From NCBI GenBank assembly GCA_030018055.1, contig JASEGN010000055.1, forward strand, positions 1 to 5,773: a DNA stretch of 5,773 nucleotides. The letters run 5' to 3'. The notes beneath the pieces are model-generated. The model was given only the letters and a program-made list of their open reading frames with translations. It was not told the DNA's origin and did not search any database. The translations under genes were made by a program, and so were the position numbers. Numbering within the stretch: the stretch's first letter is position 1; each line of letters starts with the position of its first letter. Origin of the DNA: Candidatus Aenigmatarchaeota archaeon (GTDB lineage Archaea > Aenigmatarchaeota > Aenigmatarchaeia > CG10238-14 > SCSR01). Below, piece after piece: positions 5,756-5,773 of this stretch.

Positions 5756-5773
5756 AATAAACTACTTATAAGT
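5756..5773 (+). promoter_or_regulatory. Possible TATA box for a gene beyond the right edge
   Basis: The window ends in AAATAAACTACTTATAAGT-like sequence in which ACTTATAAGT (5764-5773) is a perfect palindrome containing a TATA-like core. If it is a promoter, the next plus-strand transcript would start some 25 bases past the edge. Being symmetrical, it gives no direction by itself, and the AT-rich setting makes chance matches common. Confidence 0.3.

Noticed and set aside
1..5773. CRISPR array, tRNA or rRNA gene
   Set aside because: No regularly spaced direct repeats and no cloverleaf or rRNA-like GC-rich sequence were seen on either strand.

Overview
The window looks archaeal, AT-rich and probably thermophile or DPANN-like; the exact lineage cannot be fixed from sequence alone. 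The signs are a secretion/pilus ATPase of the archaeal GspE/FlaI/KlbA type carrying two inteins, TATA-like boxes in place of bacterial -35/-10 elements, little Shine-Dalgarno sequence, and companion proteins made of coiled coil. Small coiled-coil proteins beside a type II/IV secretion ATPase are, from general knowledge, common in DPANN archaea; that placement is an inference.

Layout. Positions 4597 to 1 on the minus strand are one uninterrupted reading frame of 1532 full codons, open at the left edge. It encodes an ATPase split by two in-frame protein introns. Residues 1-461 are extein and end on the Walker A lysine. Residues 462-1128 are intein 1 (667 aa, Cys1 to His-Asn). Residues 1129-1206 are extein, from the Walker A Thr through Walker B. 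From residue 1207 a second intein (Ser1) runs out of the window, with 326 aa visible. Both inteins have recognisable splicing blocks A and B and two LAGLIDADG homing endonuclease motifs. Blocks F and G are visible only in intein 1.

A 38-bp divergent intergenic region (4598-4635) with TATA-like boxes facing both ways separates the ATPase from two plus-strand genes. The first (4636-5019, 127 aa) is almost wholly heptad-like helix. The second (5053-5703, 216 aa) has a short helical N-terminal module, a proline-rich linker and a long C-terminal coiled coil. The right end (5704-5773) is extremely AT-rich, with a possible terminator hairpin and a possible TATA box for a gene just outside.

How they fit together: the ATPase would power assembly or secretion of a pilus-like structure at the inner face of the cytoplasmic membrane. 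It can work only after both inteins are spliced out, because one splits the P-loop between Lys and Thr and the other follows directly on the Walker B/GEVRG segment. The two coiled-coil proteins are plausible scaffold or regulatory partners by position, but nothing in the sequence proves this.
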